A stretch of DNA of 64,000 nt, from assembly GCF_025061645.1 (NCBI RefSeq), contig NZ_JANYMP010000045.1:1-64000 (forward strand). Reading direction: 5' to 3'. Under the pieces are notes generated by a model. The model was not told the DNA's origin, ran no database searches, and was given only the letters and a program-made list of their open reading frames with translations. Both the position numbers and the translations under genes were made by a program. Below are positions 28,320-38,833 of the stretch, piece after piece. Every line of letters starts with the position of its first letter. The first letter of the stretch is position 1. The DNA comes from Umezawaea endophytica. Lineage in GTDB: Bacteria > Actinomycetota > Actinomycetes > Mycobacteriales > Pseudonocardiaceae.

Positions 28320-30760
28320 TGACTTTGGCACCGGAGAAGAGCGAGGTCGCGGTCCCCGAGGGCCACGTCAAGCTCGTGATCGACGGCTTCGAGGTCGTCG
28401 CCCCCAAGGGTGAGCTGCTGATCCGCACGGCCGAGCGCCTCGGCATCGTCGTGCCGCGGTTCTGCGACCACCCGCTGCTGGAGCCCGCTGGCGCCTGCCG
28501 CCAGTGCCTCGTCGAGGTCGAGATGGGCGGTCGGCCGATGCCGAAGCCCCAGGCCTCGTGCACGATGACGGTCGCGGACGGCATGGTCGTGAAGACCCAG
28601 CTCACCTCGCCCGTCGCGGACAAGGCCCAGCAGGGTGTGATGGAGCTGCTGCTCATCAACCACCCGCTGGACTGCCCGATCTGCGACAAGGGCGGCGAGT
28701 GCCCGCTCCAGAACCAGGCGCTCAAGCACGGTCGCGCGGAGTCCCGCTTCCACGAGCACAAGCGCACGTTCCCGAAGCCGCTGCCGATCTCGACGCAGGT
28801 GCTGCTGGACCGCGAGCGCTGCGTGCTCTGCCAGCGCTGCACCAGGTTCTCCGCGCAGATCGCGGGCGACCCGTTCATCGAGCTGCTGGAGCGCGGTTCG
28901 CAGCAGCAGATCGGCGTGGCGGACGGCAAGCCGTTCCAGTCGTACTTCTCGGGCAACACCATCCAGATCTGCCCGGTGGGTGCGCTGACGAGCGCGGCGT
29001 ACCGCTTCCGCGCCCGCCCGTTCGACCTCATCTCGACCCCGAGCGTCTGCGAGCACTGCTCGTCTGGCTGCGCCGAGCGCACCGACTGGCGGCGCGGCAA
29101 GGTGCAGCGCAAGCTCGCGGGCGACGACCCCGAGGTCAACGAGGAGTGGATCTGCGACAAGGGCCGCTTCGCCTTCCGCTACGCCACTTCCGCGGACCGC
29201 TTCACCCGTCCGCAGGTGCGCGACAAGGAAACCGGTGAGCTGCGTGAGACCTCGTGGACCGAGGCACTCCAGGTCGCCGCTGCCGGACTCGCCGCGGCGC
29301 GCGACGCCAAGGGCGTCGGCGTGCTCACCGGCGGTCGCCTGACCGTCGAGGACGCCTACGCCTACGCGAAGTTCGCCCGCGTCGCGCTGAAGACCAACGA
29401 CGTCGACTTCCGGGCCCGCGCGCACTCGGCCGAGGAGCTGGAGTTCCTCACCAGCACGATCCTCGGTACGACTCCGGACAGCGGCGGCGTGACGTTCAAG
29501 GCCATCGAGAACGCGCCCGCCGTGCTGTGCGTCGCCTTCGAGCCGGAGGAGGAAGCGCCGATCGTCTTCCTGCGGCTGCGCAAGGCGGCCCGCCGCAAGA
29601 CGAAGGTGTTCCACCTGGGCCAGTACACCTCGCCCGCCGTGGAGAAGACCTTCGGCACGCTGCTCGCCTGCGTCCCCGGCCAGGAGCCCGCCGCGCTGAA
29701 CGGCCTGGCGGAGCACGCGGCCGACGTGGCCGAGGCGTTGGGCACCAGCGGTTCGGTGATCCTCGTCGGCGAGCGCGCCGCCGAGGTGCCCGGCCTGTTC
29801 TCCGCGGTGGCCCGGCTCGCCGAGTCCACCGGCGCGAAGGTCGCGTGGATCCCGCGCCGCGCGGGCGAGCGAGGTGCGCTCGAAGTGGGCGCCGTGCCGA
29901 ACCTGCTGCCCGGCGGCAGGCTCGTCAGCGACGCCGTCGCCCGCGCCGAGGTCGAGAAGGCCTGGGGCCTGGTGGCGGGCACGCTGCCGACCCGCGCGGG
30001 CCGCGACACCAACGGCATCCTGGTCGCCGCGGCGAGCGGTGGCCTGGACGCGCTGGTCGTCGCGGGTGTCGACCCGTTCGACCTGCCGGACCCCGGTCTC
30101 GCCGAGCGCGCGCTGGAGTTCGCGGGCTTCGTGGTCTCCCTGGAACTGCGCCCGAGCGCGGCGACCGCCCACGCGGACGTCGTCCTCCCGATCGCCCCGG
30201 CGGTCGAGAAGTCGGGCAGCTTCCTGAACTGGGAGGGCCGTCGCCGCGACTTCGGCACCACGCTCGAGGGCACCGGCGCGCTGCCGGACTGCCGGGTGCT
30301 CGACACCCTGGCCGTCGAGATGGACTCCGACCTGTTCACCCAGACCCCCGCCGCGGCGGCCGCGGACCTCGACCGCCTCGGCTCCAACGTCGCGGAGTTC
30401 TCGGCGCCCACGGTGCCCGCGCCGCTGCTCGTGCAGCCCAAGGAGGGCCAGGCCGTTCTCGCGACCTGGCGCCGGATGCTGGACAACGGCTCGCTCCAGG
30501 ACGACGAGCCGAACCTCGCGGGCACCGCCCGCCCGGTGGTGGCGAAGGTGTCCGCGAACACCGCCGTGAAGCTCGGCCTGGAACTGGGCGCCGACATCAC
30601 CGTGTCGACCGAGCGCGGGTCGGTGACGCTGCCCGTCGAGGTCGCGGACCTGCCGGACGGCGTCGTCTGGCTGCCCGGCAACTCGGGCCCGGTCACCGTG
30701 CGCCGCAACCTCGTCGCGGGCCACGGTTCGCTCGTGGCCGTAGCTGGAGGAAAGGCATGA
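28319..30760 (+). CDS. nuoG: NADH-quinone oxidoreductase subunit G
   Basis: The 813-residue largest peripheral subunit. The N-terminal ferredoxin-like domain (2Fe-2S N1b: CDHP, CRQC, distal Cys) is followed by [13 protein letters not shown] and CVLCQRC for 4Fe-4S clusters. Next come CEHCSSGC and a distal Cys in WICDKG (C-x2-C-x3-C-x27-C type), the ligand set of the extra cluster N7 seen in E. coli and Thermus. The molybdopterin-oxidoreductase-like C-terminal domain follows. It overlaps nuoF and nuoH. Confidence 0.96.
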   Translation: MTLAPEKSEVAVPEGHVKLVIDGFEVVAPKGELLIRTAERLGIVVPRFCDHPLLEPAGACRQCLVEVEMGGRPMPKPQASCTMTVADGMVVKTQLTSPVADKAQQGVMELLLINHPLDCPICDKGGECPLQNQALKHGRAESRFHEHKRTFPKPLPISTQVLLDRERCVLCQRCTRFSAQIAGDPFIELLERGSQQQIGVADGKPFQSYFSGNTIQICPVGALTSAAYRFRARPFDLISTPSVCEHCSSGCAERTDWRRGKVQRKLAGDDPEVNEEWICDKGRFAFRYATSADRFTRPQVRDKETGELRETSWTEALQVAAAGLAAARDAKGVGVLTGGRLTVEDAYAYAKFARVALKTNDVDFRARAHSAEELEFLTSTILGTTPDSGGVTFKAIENAPAVLCVAFEPEEEAPIVFLRLRKAARRKTKVFHLGQYTSPAVEKTFGTLLACVPGQEPAALNGLAEHAADVAEALGTSGSVILVGERAAEVPGLFSAVARLAESTGAKVAWIPRRAGERGALEVGAVPNLLPGGRLVSDAVARAEVEKAWGLVAGTLPTRAGRDTNGILVAAASGGLDALVVAGVDPFDLPDPGLAERALEFAGFVVSLELRPSAATAHADVVLPIAPAVEKSGSFLNWEGRRRDFGTTLEGTGALPDCRVLDTLAVEMDSDLFTQTPAAAAADLDRLGSNVAEFSAPTVPAPLLVQPKEGQAVLATWRRMLDNGSLQDDEPNLAGTARPVVAKVSANTAVKLGLELGADITVSTERGSVTLPVEVADLPDGVVWLPGNSGPVTVRRNLVAGHGSLVAVAGGKA

Positions 30761-32046
30761 CCACCGCCGAACTTCTCGCGGACGACCCGATCTGGATCAT
30801 CCTGATCAAGGTCGTCGGGATCTTCGCGTTCCTCGTCGTCATGACGCTGTTCATGATCAACTGGGAGCGCAAGGTCGTCGCGCGGATGCAGCAGCGCCCC
30901 GGCCCCAACCGCGTCGGCCCCAACGGCTGGCTCCAGTCGTTGGCGGACGGCCTGAAGCTGGCGTTCAAGGAGGACATCCGCCCGGTCCTCGCGGACAAGT
31001 GGGTGTTCTTCCTCGCGCCGGTGATCTCCTGCATCCCCGCGTTCGTGGCGTTCTCGGTCATCCCGATCGCGGGCGAGGTCTCGCTGTTCGGCGAGAAGAC
31101 CTCGCTCCAGTTGGTCGACCTCCCGGTCGGCGTGCTGGTCGTGCTGGCCTGCTCCTCGATCGGCGTCTACGGCATCGTGCTCTCCGGCTGGGCCTCCGGC
31201 TCGCCGTACCCGCTGCTGGGCGCCCTGCGCTCGGCGGCGCAGGTGATCTCCTACGAGATCGCGATGGGCCTGTCGATCGTCGGCGTCGTGATGTTCTCGC
31301 ACTCCATGTCCACCTCGGACATCGTGCAGGCGCAGAGCAACCTCTGGTTCGTGGTGCTGCTCTTCCCGAGCTTCGCGATCTACGTCATCTCCATGGTCGG
31401 CGAGACCAACCGCGCGCCCTTCGACCTCCCCGAGGCCGAGTCCGAGCTGGTCGGCGGTTTCCACACCGAGTACAGCTCGCTGAAGTTCGCGCTGTTCTTC
31501 CTCGCCGAGTACGTGAACATGGTGACGGTCTCCGCGCTCGCGACCACGCTGTTCCTCGGCGGGTACCAGGCGCCCTGGGGCGGCGAGTTCATGAACACGG
31601 GCTGGTGGGGCCTCCTGTGGTTCGTCGCCAAGACCCTCTTCTTCCTGTTCCTCTTCATCTGGCTGCGCGGCACGCTGCCCCGCATGCGCTACGACCAGTT
31701 CATGCGGCTGGGCTGGAAGGTCCTCGTCCCGATCAGCCTCGTGTGGATCGTGGCCGTCGCACTCGTGCGCGCACTGAACAACTCGGGCGGGTTCAGCCAG
31801 AGCCAGTTCCTGACGATCTTCGGCGTCGTGCTCGGCGTCCTGGTGCTGCTCTCGCTGCTGCTGCCGGACCGCAAGGTCGAGGAAGACCCGAACGCGGTCC
31901 CGATCACCGGCGGCGGGTACCCCGTGCCACCACTGGACCTGGAAGTCCCCAAGGCGCCGACGCGACGCACCCCGGTCGTCGCGCGTCTCCCCAAGGAACC
32001 CGTTGCGGTAACAGCATCGAAGGAGGCCAGCGATGGGGATGTTTGA
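30757..32046 (+). CDS. nuoH: NADH-quinone oxidoreductase subunit H
   Basis: A 429-residue membrane subunit with about eight helices that joins the membrane arm to the quinone site. Landmarks are [44 protein letters not shown] and the acidic loop that follows. The C-terminus extends past the last helix with a Pro/Lys-rich tail. The ATG overlaps the nuoG stop and has a TGGAGG site. The 3' end overlaps nuoI by 14 bp. Confidence 0.96.
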   Translation: MTTAELLADDPIWIILIKVVGIFAFLVVMTLFMINWERKVVARMQQRPGPNRVGPNGWLQSLADGLKLAFKEDIRPVLADKWVFFLAPVISCIPAFVAFSVIPIAGEVSLFGEKTSLQLVDLPVGVLVVLACSSIGVYGIVLSGWASGSPYPLLGALRSAAQVISYEIAMGLSIVGVVMFSHSMSTSDIVQAQSNLWFVVLLFPSFAIYVISMVGETNRAPFDLPEAESELVGGFHTEYSSLKFALFFLAEYVNMVTVSALATTLFLGGYQAPWGGEFMNTGWWGLLWFVAKTLFFLFLFIWLRGTLPRMRYDQFMRLGWKVLVPISLVWIVAVALVRALNNSGGFSQSQFLTIFGVVLGVLVLLSLLLPDRKVEEDPNAVPITGGGYPVPPLDLEVPKAPTRRTPVVARLPKEPVAVTASKEASDGDV

Positions 32047-32560
32047 TCCCATCAAGGGCTTCGGCGTCACCTTCGGAACGATGTTCAAGAAGGTCGTCAC
32101 CGAGGAGTACCCCGAGGTCAAGAAGGTCACCGCACCGCGGTTCCACGGGCGGCACCAGCTCAACCGGCACCCCGACGGCCTGGAGAAGTGCGTCGGCTGC
32201 GAGCTGTGCGCGTGGGCCTGCCCGGCGGACGCGATCTTCGTCGAAGGTGGTAACAACACCGACGAGGAGCGTTATTCCCCCGGCGAGCGGTTCGGCGCCG
32301 ACTACCAGATCAACTACCTGCGCTGCATCGGCTGCGGCCTCTGCATCGAGGCCTGCCCGACCCGTTCGCTCACCATGACGAACGAGTACGAGCTGGCCGA
32401 CGACAGCAGGCAGAAGCTGATCTTCACGAAGGAAGACCTGCTCGCCCCGCTGCTGCCCGGCATGGAGCAGCCGCCGCACCCGATGCGGCTCGGCGACAAC
32501 GAGCAGGACTACTACGTGAACGGGCCCGCGCTCGCACGCCAGTCGGAGGCCGGGCAGTGA
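32033..32560 (+). CDS. nuoI: NADH-quinone oxidoreductase subunit I
   Basis: A 175-residue ferredoxin-like subunit with two 4Fe-4S clusters (N6a and N6b). Ligands are Cys53, 56, 59 and 63 ([11 protein letters not shown]) and Cys98, 101, 104 and 108 ([11 protein letters not shown]). A GGAGG site lies 6 bases before the ATG, inside the end of nuoH. It overlaps nuoJ by 4 bp. Confidence 0.97.
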   Translation: MGMFDPIKGFGVTFGTMFKKVVTEEYPEVKKVTAPRFHGRHQLNRHPDGLEKCVGCELCAWACPADAIFVEGGNNTDEERYSPGERFGADYQINYLRCIGCGLCIEACPTRSLTMTNEYELADDSRQKLIFTKEDLLAPLLPGMEQPPHPMRLGDNEQDYYVNGPALARQSEAGQ

Positions 32561-33441
32561 GCCTTCTCAACCTGGCGCAGGACTTCCTCGCCGTGGCACA
32601 ACCCGCGACCGAGCCCGCCACCGCGGCTCCGGACGTCGTCACCACCGGTGAGGCGGTCGCGTTCTGGATCCTCGGGCCGCTGTCGCTCGCGGGCGCGCTC
32701 GGGATGCTGTTCGCCCGCAACGCCGTGCACTCCGCGCTGTGGCTGGTGCTGACGATGCTCAGCCTCGGTGTCCTCTACATGGTCCAGCAGGCGCCGTTCC
32801 TCGGCTTCGTGCAGATCATCGTGTACACCGGCGCGATCATGATGCTGTTCCTCTTCGTGCTGATGCTCGTCGGCAGGGACAGCTCCGACTCGATCGTCGA
32901 GGTGCTGCGCGGGCAGCGGCTCGCCGCCGCCGTGCTCGGCGTCGGCTTCGCCGGACTGGTCGTCGGCTCGCTCGCCCAGGCCTTCACCCGCGTCGACTCG
33001 GTCGGCCTCGCGGCGGTGAACTCCTCCGGCGGCGGCAACGTCGCCAACATCGGCGAGGCGCTGTTCACCAAGTACCTCTTCGTCTTCGAGCTCACGTCGG
33101 CGCTGCTGATCACGGCGGCCGTCGGCGCGATGGTCCTGGCGTACTCGGACCGGCACGGCAAGGGCGAGAAGAAGACCCAGCGCGAGCTGGTCGAGGAGCG
33201 CTTCAAGGGCGACCGCCCCGGCTCCCTCCCCGGCCCCGGTGTCTTCGCCACGGCGAACTCGGTGGCCACGCCCGCGCTGCTCCCCGACGGTTCCGTCGCG
33301 GAGGAGTCGCTGTCGGCCCTCATCGAGACGACCACCAAGGAACGCCTCGCGGACGACGTCGCCGACGTGGCCGGGACGGCCCACCAGGCCGACGCCCACG
33401 CGCTCACCGGTTCCGCCCCGTCGAAGGAGGGGGACAAGTGA
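32557..33441 (+). CDS. nuoJ: NADH-quinone oxidoreductase subunit J
   Basis: A 294-residue membrane subunit with five helices. It has the conserved [11 protein letters not shown] and [18 protein letters not shown] segments, including the pi-bulge region of helix 3. The C-terminal 110 residues are soluble and low-complexity (Lys/Glu/Ser/Ala), an actinobacterial-type extension. The GTG start overlaps nuoI (GTGA). Confidence 0.95.
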   Translation: MSLLNLAQDFLAVAQPATEPATAAPDVVTTGEAVAFWILGPLSLAGALGMLFARNAVHSALWLVLTMLSLGVLYMVQQAPFLGFVQIIVYTGAIMMLFLFVLMLVGRDSSDSIVEVLRGQRLAAAVLGVGFAGLVVGSLAQAFTRVDSVGLAAVNSSGGGNVANIGEALFTKYLFVFELTSALLITAAVGAMVLAYSDRHGKGEKKTQRELVEERFKGDRPGSLPGPGVFATANSVATPALLPDGSVAEESLSALIETTTKERLADDVADVAGTAHQADAHALTGSAPSKEGDK

Positions 33442-33737
33442 CCCCGACCTACTACCTGCTCCTGTCCGCGCTGCTGTTCAGCCTCGGCGCGGTGGGCGTT
33501 CTGGTGCGGCGCAACGCAATCGTCGTGTTCATGTGCGTCGAGCTGATGCTCAACGCGGTGAACCTCACGCTGGTCACGTTCTCCCGCATGCACGGGGAGC
33601 TCGACGGCCAGGTGATGGGTTTCTTCGTGATGGTCGTGGCAGCCGCCGAGGTCGTGGTGGGCCTGACGATCATCATGTCGATCTTCCGCACGCGTCGCTC
33701 GGCCTCGGTCGACGATTCCAACCTGCTGAAGTACTGA
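33438..33737 (+). CDS. nuoK: NADH-quinone oxidoreductase subunit K
   Basis: A 99-residue antiporter-like membrane subunit with three helices. Both conserved membrane glutamates are visible, in [12 protein letters not shown] and [10 protein letters not shown]. The GTG start overlaps the nuoJ stop and follows an AAGGAGGGGG site. Confidence 0.97.
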   Translation: MTPTYYLLLSALLFSLGAVGVLVRRNAIVVFMCVELMLNAVNLTLVTFSRMHGELDGQVMGFFVMVVAAAEVVVGLTIIMSIFRTRRSASVDDSNLLKY

Positions 33738-33747
33738 GAGGTCACCG

Positions 33748-35685
33748 GTGACGGAATCAGTTGCCGCCAGCGGGCTCGCGAGCTTCGCCTGGTTGCTGCT
33801 AGCCCTGCCCGCGTTCGGTGCGGCCGTGCTGCTGCTGGCTGGCAAGCGGGCCGACAAGTGGGGCCACCTGCTGGGCTGCGCCACGATCATCGCGGCGTTC
33901 GGCTACGGGCTCGCGCTGTTCTTCACGACCCTGGGTCAGGGTCCCGAGGAGCGCACGAGCGATCTCCACCTGTTCGACTGGATCCCGGTCGGCGCGCTGG
34001 ACGTCGAGTTCGGCCTGCGGATCGACCCGCTGTCGTTGACGTTCGTGCTGCTGATCACCGGTGTCGGGTCCCTGATCCACATCTACTCCATCGGCTACAT
34101 GGCGCACGAGGAGGGCAGGCGCAAGTTCTTCGCCTACCTGAACCTCTTCGTGTCGGCGATGCTGCTCCTGGTGCTGGGCAACGGGTTCGTGACGCTGTAC
34201 TTCGGCTGGGAGGGTGTGGGCCTCGCCTCGTACCTGTTGATCGGCTGGTACCAGTACAAGCCGGAAGCGGCCTCCGCGGCGAAGAAGGCGTTCCTGATGA
34301 ACCGGGTCGGTGACCTGGGTCTCGCCATCGCGATCTTCATCATGTTCAAGGAGTTGGGCACCACCACGTACAGCGAGGTGTTCGCGCGGGTGGACGAGCT
34401 GTCGTCCGGTTCGATCCTCGCGATCACGCTGCTGCTCCTGCTCGGCGCCTGCGGCAAGTCGGGCCAGTTCCCGCTCCAGGCCTGGCTCCCGGACGCGATG
34501 GCCGGTCCGACCCCCGTGTCGGCGCTGATCCACGCGGCGACGATGGTGACCGCGGGCGTGTACCTCATCGCCCGCTCGAACCCGCTCTACAACCTCAGCG
34601 CGGACGGCCGACTGGTCGTGATGATCATCGGTGGCGTCACGCTGCTGATCGGCTGCATCATCGGCTGCGCGTACGACGACTTCAAGAAGGTCCTCGCGTA
34701 CTCGACGGTCAGCCAGATCGGCTACATGATCCTGGCCGTCGGCCTCGGCCCGGTCGGCTACGCGCTGGGCATCATGCACCTGCTGACGCACGGCTTCTTC
34801 AAGGCCGGGCTGTTCCTCGGCGCCGGTTCGGTCATGCACGGCATGAACGACGAGGGCAACATCCGCCGGATGGGCGGGCTCGCGAAGTACATGCCCGTCA
34901 CGTTCGCGACGTGGGCGCTCGGCTACCTGGCGCTGATCGGCATCCCGCCGTTCTCCGGCTTCTTCTCCAAGGACGCCATCATCGCCGCCGCCTTCGGCGA
35001 GCCGGGCTGGCGCGGGTACGTGTTCGGCGGTGTCGCCCTGCTGGGCGCCGCGCTGACCGCGTTCTACATGACCCGCCTGCTGATCCTGGTCTTCCTCGGC
35101 AAGCCGCGCTGGAAGGAGCTCAAGACCAGCGAGGACGGTCGCGAGTACCACCCGCACGAGTCGCCGTGGTCGATGAAGATCCCGATGATCGTGCTGGCCG
35201 TCGGCTCCGTCGGCGCCGGTTTCTTCCTGGAGAACGGCGAGCGCCTCGCGGGCTGGCTGGAGCCGACCCTCGGCCCGTTGCAGGAGACGCACGGCGTGCT
35301 CGACCACACGATGGTCGCCATCCTCAGCGTCGGCCTGTCGCTGGTGGGCGTCGCGCTCGCGTTCCTGCTGTTCGGCCGCAAGCCGCAGCCGACCGCGCGC
35401 CCGCTGCGCGTGTCGTTCCCGGTCCGCGCCGCGCGCGCCGACCTGTACGGCAACGCGCTCAACGAGGCGCTGTTCGCGCGGCCGGGCACCTGGCTGACCC
35501 GCGCGCTCGTGTTCGTGGACAACAAGGGCGTCGACGGTCTCGTCAACGGGACCGCCGCGCTGCTCGGCGGTAGCTCCGGCCGGTTGCGCCGTCTCCAGAC
35601 CGGTTTCGTGCGCTCGTACGCGCTCTCCATGCTCCTGGGCGCGATCTGCGTGCTGGGCGCGCTTCTGATGGTGAGGTTCTCGTGA
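33748..35685 (+). CDS. nuoL: NADH-quinone oxidoreductase subunit L
   Basis: A 645-residue Mrp-antiporter-like proton-pumping subunit at the distal end of the membrane arm. Family motifs include GWEGVGLASYLLIGWY, KKAFLMNRVGDLGL, GKSGQFPLQAWLPDAMAGPTPVSALIHAATMVTAG and KKVLAYSTVSQIG. The long C-terminal lateral helix follows. It starts with GTG 10 bp after nuoK and overlaps nuoM by 4 bp. Confidence 0.97.
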   Translation: MTESVAASGLASFAWLLLALPAFGAAVLLLAGKRADKWGHLLGCATIIAAFGYGLALFFTTLGQGPEERTSDLHLFDWIPVGALDVEFGLRIDPLSLTFVLLITGVGSLIHIYSIGYMAHEEGRRKFFAYLNLFVSAMLLLVLGNGFVTLYFGWEGVGLASYLLIGWYQYKPEAASAAKKAFLMNRVGDLGLAIAIFIMFKELGTTTYSEVFARVDELSSGSILAITLLLLLGACGKSGQFPLQAWLPDAMAGPTPVSALIHAATMVTAGVYLIARSNPLYNLSADGRLVVMIIGGVTLLIGCIIGCAYDDFKKVLAYSTVSQIGYMILAVGLGPVGYALGIMHLLTHGFFKAGLFLGAGSVMHGMNDEGNIRRMGGLAKYMPVTFATWALGYLALIGIPPFSGFFSKDAIIAAAFGEPGWRGYVFGGVALLGAALTAFYMTRLLILVFLGKPRWKELKTSEDGREYHPHESPWSMKIPMIVLAVGSVGAGFFLENGERLAGWLEPTLGPLQETHGVLDHTMVAILSVGLSLVGVALAFLLFGRKPQPTARPLRVSFPVRAARADLYGNALNEALFARPGTWLTRALVFVDNKGVDGLVNGTAALLGGSSGRLRRLQTGFVRSYALSMLLGAICVLGALLMVRFS

Positions 35686-37247
35686 GCTGGACGCTGATCG
35701 CGCTGCTCCTGCTGCCGCTGGTCGGCAGCGTGGTGGTGGCCTTCCTGCGGGGGAACGACCGGACCGCGAAGTTCGTCGCGCTCGGGTTCTCGCTCGTGGA
35801 ACTCGCGCTGGCGGTCGTCGCCTGGGTGGCGTACGACCCGTCGTCGAGCGCCCGGTTGCAACTGACCAGCTCGGCCGAGTGGATCCCGACCTTCGGGGTG
35901 CACCTGTCGTTCGGCGTCGACGGCATCGCGCTGGTGATGATCGCGCTGATCGCCTTCCTGATGCCCGTCGTCATCGGCGGCGCCTGGTCGGACAAGCTGC
36001 CGGAGGGCCGCAGCGCGAGCGGGTTCTTCTCGCTCCTGCTGGCGATGCAGACCGGCATGGTCGGCGTGTTCGCCGCGACCGACGTGTTCGTGTTCTACGT
36101 GTTCTTCGAGGCCGTCCTCGTCCCGATGTACTTCCTGATCGGCCGCTTCGGCGGCCCGAACCGGCAGTACGCGGCGATGAAGTTCTTCCTCTACTCGCTG
36201 CTGGGCGGGCTGATCATGCTCGCGTCGGTGATCGGCCTGTACGTCACCAGCGCGGACAAGCTGGGCCAGGGCACGCTCGACTGGGCCACGCTCGTCACGG
36301 TCATGAAGGACGCGCCGACGTCCACGCAGATCTGGCTGTTCCTCGGGTTCTTCATCGCCTTCGCGATCAAGGCCCCGCTGGTGCCGCTGCACACCTGGCT
36401 GCCGGACGCCGGTGCCGAGGCGCCCGTCGGCGCCGGTGTGCTGCTCGTCGGCATCCTGGACAAGATCGGCACGTTCGGCTTCCTGCGCTACTGCCTGCCG
36501 CTGTTCCCGGCGGCCAGCAAGGAACTCGCGCCCGTCGTGCTGTCGCTCGCGGTCGTCGGCATCATCTACGGCTCGTTGCTCGCGGTCGGCCAGACGGACA
36601 TGAAGCGGTTCGTCGCGTACACCTCGATCGCCCACTTCGGCTTCATCGCGCTGGGCATCTTCGCGTTCAGCTCGCAGGCGGGCACCGGCGCGGTGCTGTA
36701 CATGGTCAACCACGGCATCTCGACCGGCATGCTGTTCCTGGTCGTGGGCATGGTGATGTCGCGCGGCGGCTCCCGCCTCATCCAGGACTACGGCGGCATG
36801 GCGAAGCTGACCCCGGTGCTGGGCGGCCTGTTCTTCGTGGCCGGTCTGTCCTCGCTTGCGCTGCCCGGCACGAACTCGTTCGTGAGCGAGTTCCTGGTGC
36901 TCATCGGCTCGTACCCCAACCAGCCGGTGTTCACCATCGTCTCCACGCTCGGCATGGTGCTCGCCGCCCTGTACGTGCTGTGGGTCTACCAGCGGGTCTT
37001 CCAGGGCCCGGTGCGCGGCACGGCGCTGCTGTCCGTGGCGGGCGGCCCTGGAACCGCGAAGGACCCCGAGCGGTCCGGGATCAAGGACCTGGACAAGCGG
37101 GAGATCGCCGTGCTGGCGCCGCTGGTGGCCCTGATCCTCGTGCTCGGGTTCTACCCGAAGCCGGTGTTGGACGTGATCACCCCGTCGATCGGGGCGACGT
37201 TGAGCGAGGTCGGCGTGACCGACCCGGTCGCGCAGGAAGGCAAGTGA
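35682..37247 (+). CDS. nuoM: NADH-quinone oxidoreductase subunit M
   Basis: A 521-residue antiporter-like proton-pumping subunit with about 14 helices. Conserved features are FFEAVLVPMYFLIGRFGG, KAPLVPLHTWLPDAGAEAPVGAGVLL, the KRFVAYTSIAHFGFIALG helix and LPGTNSFVSEFL. The GTG start overlaps nuoL. Confidence 0.97.
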   Translation: MSWTLIALLLLPLVGSVVVAFLRGNDRTAKFVALGFSLVELALAVVAWVAYDPSSSARLQLTSSAEWIPTFGVHLSFGVDGIALVMIALIAFLMPVVIGGAWSDKLPEGRSASGFFSLLLAMQTGMVGVFAATDVFVFYVFFEAVLVPMYFLIGRFGGPNRQYAAMKFFLYSLLGGLIMLASVIGLYVTSADKLGQGTLDWATLVTVMKDAPTSTQIWLFLGFFIAFAIKAPLVPLHTWLPDAGAEAPVGAGVLLVGILDKIGTFGFLRYCLPLFPAASKELAPVVLSLAVVGIIYGSLLAVGQTDMKRFVAYTSIAHFGFIALGIFAFSSQAGTGAVLYMVNHGISTGMLFLVVGMVMSRGGSRLIQDYGGMAKLTPVLGGLFFVAGLSSLALPGTNSFVSEFLVLIGSYPNQPVFTIVSTLGMVLAALYVLWVYQRVFQGPVRGTALLSVAGGPGTAKDPERSGIKDLDKREIAVLAPLVALILVLGFYPKPVLDVITPSIGATLSEVGVTDPVAQEGK

Positions 37248-37248
37248 C

Positions 37249-38814
37249 GTGAAGTTCCTCGCCCAGATTCAGCCGATCGATCCGCCGGAGATCCTCTACG
37301 GCGCCATCGCCCCGGTCCTGATCGTGCTCGGCGCCGCCTGCGTCGCCGTGCTGTTCGAGGCTTTCCTGCCGAAGCACCAGCGGTGGGCGGCGCAGGTCGT
37401 CCTGACCATGCTCGCCCTCGTCGCCGCCGGTGGCGCGCTCGGCATCTACGCGGCCGGTGAGGACAACAAGCCCCAGGGCGTGACCACGCTGTCGGAGGCC
37501 ATCGCGGTCGACCGCCCGGTGATCTTCCTCTGGGTCACGCTGCTGCTGCTGGCGTTCGGCTCGGTCCTGCTGATCGCGGACCGGTCCGTCGAGCCCGGCG
37601 GCGCGTTCGTCGCCGACGCCGCGGTCCGCCCCGGCACGGTCCAGGACCGCGCGCAGGCGTCCCGCACGGGCATGCAGACCGAGGTCTTCCCGCTGACGCT
37701 GTTCGCGCTCTCCGGGATGATGGTGTTCGTCGCGGCGAACGACCTGCTGACGATGTTCATCGCGCTGGAAGTGCTGTCGCTGCCGCTGTACCTGATGTGC
37801 GGTCTCGCGCGGCGCCGTCGCCTGCTCTCGCAGGAGGCGGCGGTCAAGTACTTCCTGCTCGGCGCGTTCGCCTCGGCGTTCTTCCTCTACGGCCTCGCGC
37901 TGCTCTACGGCTACGCGGGCTCCGTGAAGCTGGCCGACATCGCGACCGCAACGGCGGGCAGCGACAAGTCCGACACGCTGCTGTTCGCGGGCTTCGGCCT
38001 GCTGGTCGTGGGCCTGCTGTTCAAGGCCTCCGTCGGCCCGTTCCACGCGTGGACCCCGGACGTCTACCAGGGCGCTCCGACGCCCATCACGGCGTTCATG
38101 GCGGCCTGCACGAAGGTCGCGGCCTTCGGCGGCATCCTGCGCGTCCTGACGGTCGCGTTCGAGCGGACCAACTGGGAGTGGCGGGGCGTCCTGTGGGGCG
38201 TCGCCGTGGCCTCGATGGTCATCGGCGCGGTGCTCGGCCTCACCCAGACCGACGTGAAGCGCATGGTCGCGTACTCCTCGGTGGCGCACGCGGGCTTCCT
38301 GCTGATCGGGTCGATCTCGCTGACCGAGCAGGGCCTGTCCGGCACGCTGTTCTACCTGCTGGCCTACGGCTTCACCACGATCGCCGTGTTCGGCGTGATC
38401 AGCCTGGTGCGCAACGCCGACGGCGAAGCGACCCACCTGTCCCAGTGGGCGGGGCTCGCGAAGAGGTCCCCGGTGCTCGCGGGCGTCTTCACGTTCCTGC
38501 TCCTCGCGTTGGCGGGCATCCCCCTGACGAGTGGTTTCGTGGGCAAGTTCGTGGTGTTCGCGGCGGCCATCGAGGACGGCCTCGCGCCGCTCGTGGTGGT
38601 CGCGCTGGTGGCCAGCGCGGTGGCGGCGTTCTTCTACCTGAGGGTCATCGTCCTCATGTACTTCAGCGAACCCGCGCCCGACGGCCCGACGGTGACCGTG
38701 CCCGGCGCGTTCACCACGGTGGCGATCACCCTGGGCGCGGCGATCACGCTCGTCCTGGGCGTCTGGCCCTCCTTCGCCCTCGATTGGGCGGGGGCAGGCG
38801 GCTTCATCTTCTAG
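37249..38814 (+). CDS. nuoN: NADH-quinone oxidoreductase subunit N
   Basis: A 521-residue antiporter-like subunit. It has IALEVLSLPLYLMCGLARR, KYFLLGAFASAFFLYG, VGPFHAWTPDVYQGAPTPITAFMA and KRMVAYSSVAHAGFLLIG. The GTG start follows the nuoM TGA by one base. It closes the 14-gene nuo operon; the prenyl synthase begins 19 bp later. Confidence 0.97.
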   Translation: MKFLAQIQPIDPPEILYGAIAPVLIVLGAACVAVLFEAFLPKHQRWAAQVVLTMLALVAAGGALGIYAAGEDNKPQGVTTLSEAIAVDRPVIFLWVTLLLLAFGSVLLIADRSVEPGGAFVADAAVRPGTVQDRAQASRTGMQTEVFPLTLFALSGMMVFVAANDLLTMFIALEVLSLPLYLMCGLARRRRLLSQEAAVKYFLLGAFASAFFLYGLALLYGYAGSVKLADIATATAGSDKSDTLLFAGFGLLVVGLLFKASVGPFHAWTPDVYQGAPTPITAFMAACTKVAAFGGILRVLTVAFERTNWEWRGVLWGVAVASMVIGAVLGLTQTDVKRMVAYSSVAHAGFLLIGSISLTEQGLSGTLFYLLAYGFTTIAVFGVISLVRNADGEATHLSQWAGLAKRSPVLAGVFTFLLLALAGIPLTSGFVGKFVVFAAAIEDGLAPLVVVALVASAVAAFFYLRVIVLMYFSEPAPDGPTVTVPGAFTTVAITLGAAITLVLGVWPSFALDWAGAGGFIF

Positions 38815-38833
38815 TGGTACGTAGGCTTCAAGG

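Noticed and set aside
28052-30724. 890-residue open frame antisense to nuoG
   Set aside because: It is the long shadow frame expected opposite a GC-rich gene, with His/Arg/Asp-rich low-complexity text and no domain.
29362-32259. 965-residue open frame antisense to nuoG and nuoH
   Set aside because: It spans two convincing genes and has no family features.
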